The notes: generated by a model from the letters alone, not told the origin. 64,000 bases of DNA from JACCTU01 sp963788055 (GCA_963788055.1 CAWBFA010000005.1:806001-870000); one strand, 5' to 3'; shown: positions 43,433 through 52,354, counted from the stretch's first letter. A program made the numbers and translations.

Positions 43433-45271
43433 CTCGACAGAAAGTCCAGCACGCCGAGCGGCTGGCGGAAGGGCGCGACGACGTAGATTCCCGCTGCGAG
43501 CTCGTGGACGCACCACGAGCTCGTGCGCGATCTTCGCCCCGACGTCCGGGGCGTTGGAGCCCGCATCGGCCAGCGCCTGCTGCACGTGGTCGGGCACGAC
43601 GATCCCGGGCACCTCGTTGTGCAGCCGCAGCGCGAGCTGGTGTGACCGGAGCGGCCAGACCCCGACGAGCAGCGGAATCGGCGACGGTCCGCCGAAGCGT
43701 TCGAAGAACGCCTCGAGATACGAGAGGTCGAAGAGGATCTGGGTCATCGCGAACTTCGCGCCGGCCTCGAGCTTCTGCTCGAAGCGCTGCAGCTCGAGGT
43801 CGAGATCGTCCGCGGTCGGGTTCACCGCCACCCCGGTGAAGAAGTGCGTCGGCGCGTCGATCGCGCGGCCGTGGAAGTCCTCGCCGCGGTTCAGCCGCTC
43901 GATGACCTGGACGAGCCCGATCGCCTCGACGTGGTAGACGCCCCCGGCGCCGGGGTAGTCGCCTTCCTCCGGTGGGTCGCCGGTGACCGCGAGAATGTTG
44001 CGGACGCCCTCGGCGTGGGCGCCGAGCAGGAGCGACTCGAGCCCCGCGATCGTCGTGTCGCGCGGCGTCTGGTGAGGGATCGTCTCGAGCCCGACCGTGC
44101 GCTCGATCGCGACTGCGCTCATGATCCCGCTCATCCGGGCCCGTGCGCGCGGGTTGTCGTTGATGTCGACGAACTGCGCCGCGCCGGTGTCCTTGAGCGC
44201 CTGCGCGACCTCGATCATCCCGGCGTTCGAGCCGCCGAGCGGCGGGTCGAGCTGCACCGAGACGACCCACTCGCCCTCGTGGAGCATGCGAGCGAGAGTC
44301 GTCGCCTCGGGTGTGTCTTCGACGAGGGCCGGCGTCTCGCGCTCGCGGAAGACGAGCGGGGCTCGAGGCTCGCGGGCCTCGTCGACCGCTCCCCGGATCG
44401 CCGCGATCTCCGCGGGCGTCGTGCCGCAGCAGCCGCCGATGATCTTCGCGCCGAGCTGCCGGGCGTGTGCGGCGAACTCCGCGAAGTACTCCGGCGAGGC
44501 GTGTGGGTAAATGACGCGGCTGCCCGCCATGCTTGCGAGGCCGATGTTCGGGAGCGCTGCGAGCGGGATGCCGTCGCCGCCCATCTTCTCGATCGCGCGG
44601 AGCGCGGCCTGCAGGCCGGCGCCGTGGTTCGCGCCGAGAGCGCTGACGCCGAGGTCGCGCAGCCTGTCGGCGGCGGCTCGCGCGGTCACGCCGGCGAGTG
44701 TCTCCGCCTCGTTCTCGAACGTCAGCAGCGCCACGATCGGCAGGCTCGACACTCCACGAACTGCCTCGACGGCCGCGACGAGCTCGTCGAGGTCGAAGAA
44801 CGTCTCGAGCATGAACAGGTCGACGCCGCGTCCCTCCAGGATCGCCGCCTGCTCCGAGAAGAGCCTGGAGCGCTCCTCGGGGTGCGAGTCGTCGCCGTCG
44901 CCGAGCGGACCGATCGACCCTGCGATGAAGACGTTGCTTCCGGTCACCTCTCGGGCCTCCCGTGCGAGGCGCACGCCCGCGGAATTGATCCGCTCGAAGT
45001 CGTCCTCCAGGTAGTGGCCCGCGAGCTTGCGTCGATTCGCGCCGAACGTGTTCGTCTCGATCAGCTCCGCCCCCGCCTGGATAAAGCCGACGTGCAGCGA
45101 GACCACGGCGTCCGGTGCACGGAGATTCGCTTCCTCGGGCGAGCGGAGGCGCGGGACGGCGCTCATCACGAGGACGCCCATGCCGCCGTCGCCGACGATC
45201 GGCGGGCCCTTCTCGAGGCGCTCGACGAATCGATTGCGTGCGGCCACTCGGGATCTCCCTTCGCTCGACAT
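43429..45271 (-). CDS. Bifunctional homocysteine S-methyltransferase / methylenetetrahydrofolate reductase, frameshift near the end
   Basis: About 613 aa. Residues 1-300 are the Hcy-binding methyltransferase barrel: IVGDGGMGVLV, ELIETNTFGANR, LTFENEAETLAG, and the zinc ligands in GANHGAGL (family GxxC position) and IIGGCCGTTPAEI. Residues 325-600 are a MTHFR barrel: VSVQLDPPLGG, NPRARARMSG, ILAVTGDPPEEGDYPG and KFAMTQILFDLSY. A shift near 43515 moves the last 25 residues (HELAAGIYVVAPFRQPLG) to another frame, ending at TAA 43431-43429. It makes methionine from homocysteine and supplies methyl-folate. A SAM-I riboswitch precedes it. Confidence 0.9.
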
Positions 45272-45277
45272 CCTCCC

Positions 45278-45372
45278 GGGCCTCTCGACCCGGCCGGGCT
45301 TGGCACCTTGCTCGAGGCAGGTTGCCGAGGCGTCTCAGGGCCGGTTCCCTCAGCCTCTCTCGATGCGGAGCG
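45278..45372 (-). promoter_or_regulatory. SAM-I (S-box) riboswitch controlling the methionine gene
   Basis: On the minus strand the conserved S-box elements follow in order: gagagaggctgaggga (P1/P2 side), ccggccctgaga, gcctcggcaacc (kink-turn and pseudoknot strand), then ggtgccaa and a closing gggtcgagag. Their spacing matches the SAM-I aptamer. It lies directly upstream of the methyltransferase start at 45271, so S-adenosylmethionine would shut the gene off. The expression platform overlaps the start region, which suggests translational control. Confidence 0.87.
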
Positions 45373-45419
45373 GGAGTGGTGCGCCCGGCTCCGGAGGCGA
45401 GTCTAGCCACGCGGGCGGC

Positions 45420-45839
45420 TGTGAAGCGCACGAGGTCAACCCAAGAAGGGTGATGGATCAAGTGGCAACACCCCGCCAATACTGCGACAGCAAACGGAGA
45501 CGCGCCCCGATGCGGCGGGGGCGCTCCCAATCAGTGCCGGTGGCCCCGTTGCGGCGGGGGCTCCGGAAAGATCGAGAGGCGGGCCGGGCGGCGGCTCGCC
45601 TCTCGCTATTTCGTCGGGGGAAACCTGCGGTTTTCCCCCGATATGGCGCACTTTCTGCCCGTTCGTCGTTGCTCCCGGGCGGGCGGAGCCCGCCCTCCGC
45701 GGCCGAGCGAAGTCGCCCTAAAGGGTTAGGACCAACTTGCCGATAGGCGACCAGGAGTCTTCTGGTCGGGGGCTGACGGCAATCACCCTGCGGCTTGGAG
45801 CTTCCGGAGGCGGCGCGGAGACGCGCCGCTTTCCCATTT
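45420..45839. other. GC-rich non-coding stretch with several hairpins
   Basis: No gene is credible here. Hairpins include cgggggaaa/tttcccccg (about 45617-45641) and gggcggagcccgccc (about 45677-45691). The sequence gcggcgggggc occurs twice (near 45512 and 45552), and ggttaggaccaac at 45726-45738 also occurs at 10594-10606 as gttaggaccaac. It could be an untranslated spacer or a structured RNA. Confidence 0.4.
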
Positions 45840-46604
45840 TCAGTCGGGGTGGATCGTCCGGCCTTCCATGCCGCCGGCGACTGTCAGGACCTGGCCCGTT
45901 ACGTGGCCCGCGAGGGCGTCGGACGCGAGGTAGACGACCGCGGCGGCGATGTCCTCGGGTTGGGCGACCTTGCGGAGGGCCATGGTTCTGGAGATCCTGC
46001 CGACCTGCTCCGGGTCGACCTGGCCGCGAGTCATCGGCGACTCCGTCCAGCCTGGAGCGACGACGTTCACGCGGGCTCGCGGCGCGACGCGCACGACCTC
46101 GTTCTTGAGCGAGAGCAGCAGCCCGTGCGCGACCGCCGATTTCGCCGCTGCATAGTCGGCGTGGCCCGCCTCGCCGTAGAGGCCTGCGGTGGAGGCGATC
46201 ATCACCAGCGAGCCGTGTCCTGCTTGTTCGAGCTCGCGGAGGTACGCGCGCGCGGTGAGGAACGCGGTCGTCAGGTTCGCGCGGAGCGTCGCCTCCCAAC
46301 GCTCGAGCGGAAGCTCCCAGACGGGAACGTCGTCGCTCGGCCAGACACCGGCGACCGCGACGCAAACGTCGAGCCCGCCGAGTGCGGCACGCACGCCTTC
46401 GAAGAGTGCGTCGACCTGTGCCTCGTCGGTCAAGTCCGCTCCGAGCGCCACCTCGGCCCCGACGGCTTCGGCGCGCTCGCGGCCCCGGTGGTAGTGAACT
46501 GCGACCCGGGCGCCTTCCTCCATGAGCGCGCGTGCGCAGGCGCCGCCGATCCCGCCGGAGCCGCCCGTCACGAGCACGCGCTTCCCGGCGAGCCCCGTCT
46601 CCAC
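45840..46604 (-). CDS. SDR family oxidoreductase
   Basis: A 254-aa classical SDR: VLVTGGSGGIGGACARAL, the cofactor-selecting HYHRGRERAEAV (Arg after the second strand favours NADP), VAGVWPSDD, catalytic Ser-Tyr-Lys in MIASTAGLYGEAGHADYAAAKSAV, and VNVVAPGWTESPM. The pattern is the FabG-like reductase type; the substrate is unknown. It is divergent from the DppA-type gene, with only 20 bases between starts, so both promoters must be embedded or leaderless. Confidence 0.9.
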   Translation of the reverse strand: METGLAGKRVLVTGGSGGIGGACARALMEEGARVAVHYHRGRERAEAVGAEVALGADLTDEAQVDALFEGVRAALGGLDVCVAVAGVWPSDDVPVWELPLERWEATLRANLTTAFLTARAYLRELEQAGHGSLVMIASTAGLYGEAGHADYAAAKSAVAHGLLLSLKNEVVRVAPRARVNVVAPGWTESPMTRGQVDPEQVGRISRTMALRKVAQPEDIAAAVVYLASDALAGHVTGQVLTVAGGMEGRTIHPD

Positions 46605-46624
46605 GCGGACTACGCTACCCGCCC

Positions 46625-47434
46625 ATGCGCGTCCACATCATCAGCGACATGGAGGGCGTCTCCGGAATCGTGAAGTGGGAGCAGGTCTCCGGCGGCGAGT
46701 CCCTCTACGAAGAGGGCCGCAAGCTCTACACCGAGGAGATCAACGCCTGCGTGCGCGGCGCGAAGGCCGCCGGCGCGACCGAGATCGTCGTCATGGACTG
46801 CCACGGCGCCGGCAAGGGGTGGACCTTCAACTCGCTCATCCCCGACCAGCTCGACCCCGACTGCGAGTGGGTCGTGCAGGACGAGTGGACCGAGTACACG
46901 GAGTTCCTCGAGCAGGGGTGTGACGCCGCGCTCTTCGTCGGGATGCACTCGCGCGCCGGTACCGAGCTCGGTGTCCTCAGCCACACGGTCTCCGGAACGA
47001 ACTGGCAGAACCTCTGGTTCAACGACGTCCTCGTCGGCGAGACGGGGATCAACGCGGCGCTGTGCGGCCACTTCGGCTGTCCCGTGCTGCTCGTGACCGG
47101 CGACCAGGCCGTCTGTGCGGAAGCGCGCGATCTGCTCGGTGCCGGGCTCACCACGGTCGAGGTCAAGCGCGGTCTCGGCCGGTTCAGCGCGCGCAACCTG
47201 CCTCCGGTCGTCGCACGTGAGTTGATCCAGGAAGGCGCCAAGAAGGCGCTCTCGGACCTCTCGGCGGTCCCGCCGTGGGACCCGGGCCGTCCCGCCGAGA
47301 TCAAGGTGCAGTACTCGCAGCCACGCGACGTCCAGAAGCTTCGCTTCCGCCACGGCGTGGAAATCGTCGAGCCGCGCACGATCGTCTCGCGCGCCGACGA
47401 CTGGTGGACCGCCTGGCGACAGTTTTACTTCTAG
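46625..47434 (+). CDS. M55 family D-aminopeptidase (DppA-like)
   Basis: A 269-aa protein: MRVHIISDMEGVSGIVKWEQV carries the metal-binding Asp-x-Glu of M55, with AGATEIVVMDCHGAGKGWTF (His), CDAALFVGMHSRAGTELGVLSH (His) and GETGINAALCGHFGCPVLLVTGD (Glu). These zinc enzymes release D-amino acids from peptides and form decamers. Start ATG 46625 gives the conserved N-terminus. It overlaps the convergent nucleotidyltransferase at CTAG. Confidence 0.9.
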   Translation: MRVHIISDMEGVSGIVKWEQVSGGESLYEEGRKLYTEEINACVRGAKAAGATEIVVMDCHGAGKGWTFNSLIPDQLDPDCEWVVQDEWTEYTEFLEQGCDAALFVGMHSRAGTELGVLSHTVSGTNWQNLWFNDVLVGETGINAALCGHFGCPVLLVTGDQAVCAEARDLLGAGLTTVEVKRGLGRFSARNLPPVVARELIQEGAKKALSDLSAVPPWDPGRPAEIKVQYSQPRDVQKLRFRHGVEIVEPRTIVSRADDWWTAWRQFYF

Positions 47435-48003
47435 ACGCGGGCGTGCTCGGGAAGTATCCCGAGCTCTTCGATCAGAGTGAAGAACGCCTTCGCGAACGGT
47501 GAGCCCGCAGTTCGCTCGCGGACTTCCTCCCACACGATCTGCTCGCGCAGCGTGCGCGCCACCTCGAGCACCGACGCGTAGTTCGGCTCCTGCTCGGTCA
47601 GCGCGAGCAGCTTCGTCGTCAGCACGTCCTCCATCGACGACACCGGAAGCCGCATCGCCATCACCTCGCGCTCGTCCGCGCGGTCGAGCAGCTCGTCGGT
47701 CACCGGGCCGCCCGCGGGCGAAAAGATCAGATCGACGAGCGTGTCGTCGTGGTACGCCTTCAACAGCCAGTCCTCCGGTGGGCGCTCGGGCCGCATGCCG
47801 GCCTTGGTCAGGACCTCGAGGGCGTGCTCGGCGTCCTCCGGCTTGACGAGCAGGTCGACGTCGTGATCCGTGATCGGGCCGCCGCGCGCCCAGATCGCGA
47901 GTCCTCCCGCCAGCGCAAAGCGGATCTCGGCGTCGCGGAGCGCGGCTCCCGCGTGCTTCATCGCCGCGACGAGCGGCTCGACATCGACGTTTCTGCGTGC
48001 CAT
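47431..48003 (-). CDS. Nucleotidyltransferase family protein
   Basis: A 190-aa protein of the polymerase-beta superfamily: ALAGGLAIWARGGPITDHDVDLLVKPED, where GG and D-x-D are the signature, then TLVDLIFSPAGGPVTDEL and DVLTTKLLALTEQEPNYASVLEVARTLR, as in AbiEii/DUF6036-like nucleotidyltransferases. The start is ATG 48003 (MARRNVDVEP). No antitoxin-like partner lies next to it; the divergent gene is a phosphoesterase 62 bases away. Confidence 0.82.
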   Translation of the reverse strand: MARRNVDVEPLVAAMKHAGAALRDAEIRFALAGGLAIWARGGPITDHDVDLLVKPEDAEHALEVLTKAGMRPERPPEDWLLKAYHDDTLVDLIFSPAGGPVTDELLDRADEREVMAMRLPVSSMEDVLTTKLLALTEQEPNYASVLEVARTLREQIVWEEVRERTAGSPFAKAFFTLIEELGILPEHARV

Positions 48004-48064
48004 CCAAGGGTCGGTACCCGGCGGCTCGTTTGCGGCAAACCCGCGCAGTGGTAGAGAGAAAGAG

Positions 48065-48832
48065 GTGCAATCGCTCAAGATCGCCGCAGCAGGAGACGTT
48101 CACGCGACCGTCGACCACAGCCCTCAGCTCCGCGACGCATTCGAGGGCGCCGCCGTCGAGGCCGACGTGATCATGCTCGCGGGGGATCTCACCGCCGACG
48201 GTGAGTCGGCGGAGGCGGAGGTGCTCGCCGACGTCTGCCGGCCGCTCGACGTCCCCGTGTTCGCGGTCCTGGGAAACCACGACTATCACCTCGAGCAGCA
48301 CCAGGAGATCGCCGAGACGCTCCGTCGCGCCGGCGTGCAGGTGCTGGTCCGCGAGTCAGCCGTCTGTGAGGTGAAGGGGATCGAGCTCGGCGTCGTCGGC
48401 ACGAAGGGGTTCGTCGGCGGCTTTGCCGACTCCTCGATCCCCGACTTCGGAGAACCGCTGCTGCGCCAGGTGTACGCGGAGACGACCGAGGAGGCGCGCG
48501 CGATCGGCCGCGGGCTCAGGCGCGTCTCGCACTGTCCGCTGCGGATCGTGCTGCTCCACTACTCGCCGATCCTCGACACGCTCGTGGGCGAGCCGCCGGG
48601 CATCCATGCGTTCCTCGGAAGCTCGCGGCTCGCGAACCCGATCCAGGAGTATCGACCGGACGTCGTGCTCCATGGGCACGCGCACGGCGGGACGTTCGAA
48701 GGGCGGATCGGCGACGTCCCCGTGTACAACGTCGCCGTCCACGTGACGAAGCGCGACTTCTACGTCTTCGACCTCGAGGTCGTTGCGCGTGGCCACACCG
48801 AGGTCGAAGTGGAGGGGATCGCCGGCAACTAA
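48065..48832 (+). CDS. Metallophosphoesterase
   Basis: A 255-aa calcineurin-like phosphoesterase: IAAAGDVHATVD (D-x-H), IMLAGDLTADGES (GD), PVFAVLGNHDYHLEQHQE (GNHD), ILLHYSPIL-like VLLHYSPILDTL and VVLHGHAHGGTF (GHxH). All five dimetal motifs are intact. Start GTG 48065 follows agagagaaaga. Substrate unknown. It is followed nine bases later by the MOSC gene, so the two may be co-transcribed. Confidence 0.88.
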   Translation: MQSLKIAAAGDVHATVDHSPQLRDAFEGAAVEADVIMLAGDLTADGESAEAEVLADVCRPLDVPVFAVLGNHDYHLEQHQEIAETLRRAGVQVLVRESAVCEVKGIELGVVGTKGFVGGFADSSIPDFGEPLLRQVYAETTEEARAIGRGLRRVSHCPLRIVLLHYSPILDTLVGEPPGIHAFLGSSRLANPIQEYRPDVVLHGHAHGGTFEGRIGDVPVYNVAVHVTKRDFYVFDLEVVARGHTEVEVEGIAGN

Positions 48833-48841
48833 CGTACTGCC

Positions 48842-49618
48842 GTGACGACGGTCTCCTGGCTCTCCGTCGCGCCCGTCAAGGGGCTCGCGCTCACGCGTCG
48901 CGACGAGCTGGCGCTCGAGTCGTTCGGTGCGCTCGAGAACCGGCGCTTCCACCTCCTCGACGAGCGAGGCAGATTCGTCAACGGGCTGACGAGGCTCGAG
49001 CGTTCGCTGTTCGCCGTTGTGCCGCGATGGGATCCCGAAGCCGACACGCTCTCATTGACCTTCCCCGACCGGTCGATCGTCGACGGCCGAGTCGAGCTCG
49101 GCGAGCCCGTCTCGACGTGGTTCTACAACCGTGCCGAGCCGGGGCGGATCGTCGAAGGCCCGTGGGCGCAAGCGCTCTCCGCGTACGCTGGTCGCGAGCT
49201 GCGTCTCGCACGGACCGACGAACCCGGACGCGCGGTCGACCGCGCCGACGGCTCGGTCTCGATCGTGTCCGACGCGTCGGTGGACGAGCTCGCTCGCCAG
49301 GCGGGCGTCGAGGCTGCGGACGCACGCCGCTTCCGCATGCTCGTCGGCGTCCAGGGCGGCGAGCCGCACGTGGAGGACACCTGGATCGGCCGCGACGTGC
49401 GCTTCGGCGAGGCCGTCGTCCGCGTGCACGAGCAGGTCGCCCGCTGCGCGATCACGACGCAGAACCCGGACACGGGCGAACGCGATCTCGACACCCTCCG
49501 CGTGATCAACGCGTACCGCGGGACTCGCGGCCGGAAGCAGCTCGACTTCGGTGTCTACGGCGAGGTCGTCGCGCCGGGCCTTGTGCGGGTCGGCGACCGG
49601 GTCCAGCCGCTTGCGTAG
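48842..49618 (+). CDS. MOSC domain protein (Moco sulfurase C-terminal type)
   Basis: A 258-aa protein: N-terminal MOSC beta-barrel (VSWLSVAPVKGLALTRRDELALE, RRFHLLDERGRFVNGL) and the MOSC domain with RRFRMLVGVQGGEPHVEDTWIGRDVRFG, AVVRVHEQVARCAITTQNPDTGERD (the conserved Cys) and the end FGVYGEVVAPGLVRVGD. MOSC proteins carry sulphur or bind the molybdenum cofactor. Its stop overlaps the start of a NifS-like aminotransferase, the other half of eukaryotic Moco sulfurases. Confidence 0.9.
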   Translation: MTTVSWLSVAPVKGLALTRRDELALESFGALENRRFHLLDERGRFVNGLTRLERSLFAVVPRWDPEADTLSLTFPDRSIVDGRVELGEPVSTWFYNRAEPGRIVEGPWAQALSAYAGRELRLARTDEPGRAVDRADGSVSIVSDASVDELARQAGVEAADARRFRMLVGVQGGEPHVEDTWIGRDVRFGEAVVRVHEQVARCAITTQNPDTGERDLDTLRVINAYRGTRGRKQLDFGVYGEVVAPGLVRVGDRVQPLA

Positions 49619-50673
49619 CCGTTTTCCGATTCTGTCGCGGCTGACGTACGTGAACAGCTGCTCGCAGGGGGCGCTCTCGACCGACGTCCGCGAGTCGTAC
49701 GAGCAGTACCTGCGCGACTGGGATGAGCTCGGCTCCCCCTGGGAGCTCTGGGTCGAAAAGAACGACGAGGCGCGAGCCGCGTTCGCCGAGCTCGTGGGTG
49801 CGGCTCCGCAGGACGTCGCCGTGACGACGTCGCTCTCGGCAGCCGTGAGCGCGCTCGCCAGCGGCCTGCGCTTTGACGGGCCGCGCTCGAAGGTCGTGCT
49901 GTCGGAGGTCGAGTTTCCGACGGTTGGCCAGATCTGGCACGCGCAGGAGGAGCGCGGCGCCCGCGTCGTGCACACACGTGACTTCGAGTCCGAGATCGAC
50001 GAGGAGACGCTGCTCGTCTCGCTCACCCACGTCAGCTACCGCACGGGAGAACGACTGCCGGTCGAGCAGATCACGCAGCTGGCCCATGAGCGTGGTGCCC
50101 TCGTCCTCCTGGACGCGTACCAGTCGGCCGGAACGATCCCACTCGACGTCGGTGCGCTCGACGTCGACTTTCTCGCGGCCGGGACGGTCAAGTACCTGCT
50201 CGGCTCGGCCGGGCTTGCGTTCCTCTACGCGCGTCGCTCGTTGATCGAAGGCATCCGCCCGACGACGACAGGGTGGTTCGCCGACGCGGACGTGTTCGCG
50301 ATGGACGACCGCCGCTATTCACCCGCGCGCACCGCTGCTCGCTTCCAGTCGGGCACCCCGCCGGTTCCGAGCGTGTACGCGGGGCTCGCCGGGCTTCGGC
50401 TCGTGCTCGAGGCGGGCGTCGCAGCCACAAGTGCCCGTGTCCATGAGCTGACGCAAGCTCTCGTGGACGGGACGAGTCGTCGCGTCGTCACGCCCGAGCA
50501 GCGCGGCGCGCTTGTCTGCATCGAGGTCGACGACCCCGCTTCGGCCGTCGAGCGTCTGCAGGAGCAGGGCGTGGTCACGTCGTGGCGCGACCGCAGCGTG
50601 CGCTTCTCGTTCCACTTCTACAACGACGAGCGCGACGTCGAGACCGCGCTCGACAGCGCTCGAGACCGTCTAG
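49611..50673 (+). CDS. Class V aminotransferase (NifS/cysteine desulfurase-like), frameshift at the very end
   Basis: About 353 aa from TTG 49611, overlapping the MOSC stop. Motifs: LTYVNSCSQGALSTDV, VTTSLSAAVSALASGL, SLTHVSYRTGERLPVEQI, GALVLLDAYQSAGTIPLDVGAL (PLP-Asp) and DFLAAGTVKYLLGSAGLAFLY (Schiff-base Lys). The frame has no stop at the expected end; one extra base near 50653 would give ALETV then TAG 50671-50673, overlapping the convergent stop at CTAG like other gene pairs here. No loop cysteine typical of sulfurases is evident, so the reaction is uncertain. Confidence 0.85.
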
Positions 50674-51485
50674 ATCTCGCGGTAGCGCGCCTGGAGGATG
50701 CTGAACACGCCGTAGGCGAAGAGCCCGACCGCCGCGGCGCCGAGCCACACCGGGCCGTACGCCTGGTGCGCGAGCTTGGCGAGCGCCTCGTCGATTCCGA
50801 TCGCCTCCTTCGGGTCGTACTGCCACGCTGCACGGACGAGGAACACTCCGACCATCGTGAAGAGCACCATGCGGGCCGCGTGGCCCACGAAGCCGGCAAC
50901 GTTGACGAGTGGACGCACGTCTTCCCTCTCCATCTGGCCCGTCCTCAGGTGCTTGCGGAACTTGCCGGTGATCGCGCGGTAGCCGTTCACCAGTCCGTAG
51001 CCGATCAGCCCGATGCCGAGCACGAGCACGAGCCAGCGGCCGAGTGGCAGGTCGAAGACGCGGGCCGTCTGCTCCGGCTCGTCACGGCTCTCGCCGCGGG
51101 GGCCTGCGACCAAGGAGAACGCGAGCAGGCTGAGCCCGGCATAGAGGAGCCCCTTCGCAAGAGCAGCTGCGCGCTTGGCCCAACCCTCGAAGTCGTTGCC
51201 CTCGTCGTCGCGATCGAGCAGCGCCTGTGCGAGCCGCCACGCCGCGTAGGCGCCGAAACCGACCCCGAGCGCTGCGAGGATGATCGCGCCGTACGGCTCC
51301 TTCGCCAGGAGCCGGAGCGCGCCCTGTCGGTCGGTTGCCGCCCCACCCGCTCCGAGCGCGACGAGGACGGCCAGGACGCCGACGAGCGCGTACGAGATGC
51401 CCTTCGCGACGAGGCCGATGCGACCGAGCCACTCGATCGGCTCACTGTCGCCGAGGCGTTGCAGTTCCCTGGCGTTCGGTCCCAT
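50670..51485 (-). CDS. DUF1206 membrane protein
   Basis: A 271-aa membrane protein with three repeats of a two-helix unit: EWLGRIGLVAKGISYALVGVLAVLVALG, EGWAKRAAALAKGLLYAGLSLLAF and NVAGFVGHAARMVLFTMVGVFLV, each followed by another helix such as LVLVLGIGLIGYGLVNGYRA. The G(R/K)...(K/R)G..Y..(V/L)G pattern is typical of DUF1206. Function unknown. Start ATG 51485 (MGPNARELQRLG). It is divergent from the sigma factor gene. Confidence 0.9.
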   Translation of the reverse strand: MGPNARELQRLGDSEPIEWLGRIGLVAKGISYALVGVLAVLVALGAGGAATDRQGALRLLAKEPYGAIILAALGVGFGAYAAWRLAQALLDRDDEGNDFEGWAKRAAALAKGLLYAGLSLLAFSLVAGPRGESRDEPEQTARVFDLPLGRWLVLVLGIGLIGYGLVNGYRAITGKFRKHLRTGQMEREDVRPLVNVAGFVGHAARMVLFTMVGVFLVRAAWQYDPKEAIGIDEALAKLAHQAYGPVWLGAAAVGLFAYGVFSILQARYREI

Positions 51486-51525
51486 GGCGTTTCCTGTGCC
51501 CCGCCGACTCCTGTTTGATGTATCC

Positions 51526-52068
51526 GTGGTCACCGACGCCGAGCTCATCGCACGCTGCCGCCTGGGCGACCACACTGCCTGGCGCGAGCTCGTCGAGCGC
51601 TACTCGCGGTACGTCTACGCGATCACCCAGGCTTTTCGGCTGCCTCATCAGGACGCCGAGGACGTGTTCCAGGACACCTTCACCCGCGCCTACGAGCGCC
51701 TGGGGACGCTCCGTGACGACGACGCATTCCGCCCGTGGCTCGCGTCGCTGACGCGCCGGCTCTGCATCGACCGGCTCCGGTCCACGGCGCGGGAGCAGCC
51801 GCTCGAGGACCCCGAGGCCGAGGGCGGGGACGACCGGATCGAAGAGCTCGACGATGCCTTCGCGGTTCGGGCCGCTCTGGCCGAGCTCCCGGAGCACTGC
51901 CGCGAGATCCTGGACCGCTTCTTCGCCCGCGACGAGAGCTACCGGACGATCGCCGATGCGCTCGAACTCCCGTCCGGGACGATCGCCAGCCGCATCTCGC
52001 GGTGTCTGGCGCGGCTCCGCGAGCGGTTCGAGGAAGAAAACGAGCCCGGCGGGCGTCTTGGGGGTTGA
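51526..52068 (+). CDS. ECF-type RNA polymerase sigma factor
   Basis: A 180-aa sigma-70 family protein. Region 2: LIARCRLGDHTAWRELVERYSRYVYAITQAFRL and DAEDVFQDTFTRAYERLGTLRD, with FRPWLASLTRRLCIDRLRS. Region 4: LAELPEHCREILDRFFARDESYRTIADALELPSGTIASRISRCLARLRERF. Start GTG 51526 (VTDAELIARC). It is translationally coupled (TGATG) to a small downstream gene, in the place where anti-sigma factors usually sit. Confidence 0.9.
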   Translation: MVTDAELIARCRLGDHTAWRELVERYSRYVYAITQAFRLPHQDAEDVFQDTFTRAYERLGTLRDDDAFRPWLASLTRRLCIDRLRSTAREQPLEDPEAEGGDDRIEELDDAFAVRAALAELPEHCREILDRFFARDESYRTIADALELPSGTIASRISRCLARLRERFEEENEPGGRLGG

Positions 52069-52322
52069 TGGATCACCATCCTGAAGAGCGGCTGGCTGAG
52101 CTCCTGAGCCTGCTTCCGCCTGCCCCGCGCGGCTGGGTCGCGGCCGCTCAGGAGCTCCCGCTCGTCAGGCCCCTGCTCGACCGCCTGGTCGCCCGGGCGG
52201 AGGCCGACGCCCGTTTCCGCGAGCTGCTGATCGCCGACCTCGAGGCCGCCTTCGCACAGGAAGGCGTCGAGGCCGATCCCGCCACCGTGGAAGCCCTCCG
52301 GAGGCGTCTCTCGCTCCCCTAG
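52068..52322 (+). CDS. Small acidic protein coupled to the sigma factor
   Basis: An 84-aa protein whose ATG overlaps the sigma factor stop by one base. It reads HHPEERLAELLSLLPPAPRGWVAAAQELPL and RPLLDRLVARAEADARFREL, all helical, with no zinc-binding HxxxCxxC and no membrane helix, so it is not a standard ZAS anti-sigma factor. I know no name. Coupling suggests it modulates the sigma factor. Confidence 0.7.
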   Translation: MDHHPEERLAELLSLLPPAPRGWVAAAQELPLVRPLLDRLVARAEADARFRELLIADLEAAFAQEGVEADPATVEALRRRLSLP

Positions 52323-52354
52323 CTTCGGGCTCCGGCCGCTGAGACAATGCGGTT

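Noticed and set aside
50674..51518. Open continuation of the NifS-like frame far past its expected end
   Set aside because: It lies wholly antisense to an intact DUF1206 gene and has no protein-like content; a +1 indel near 50653 explains it better.
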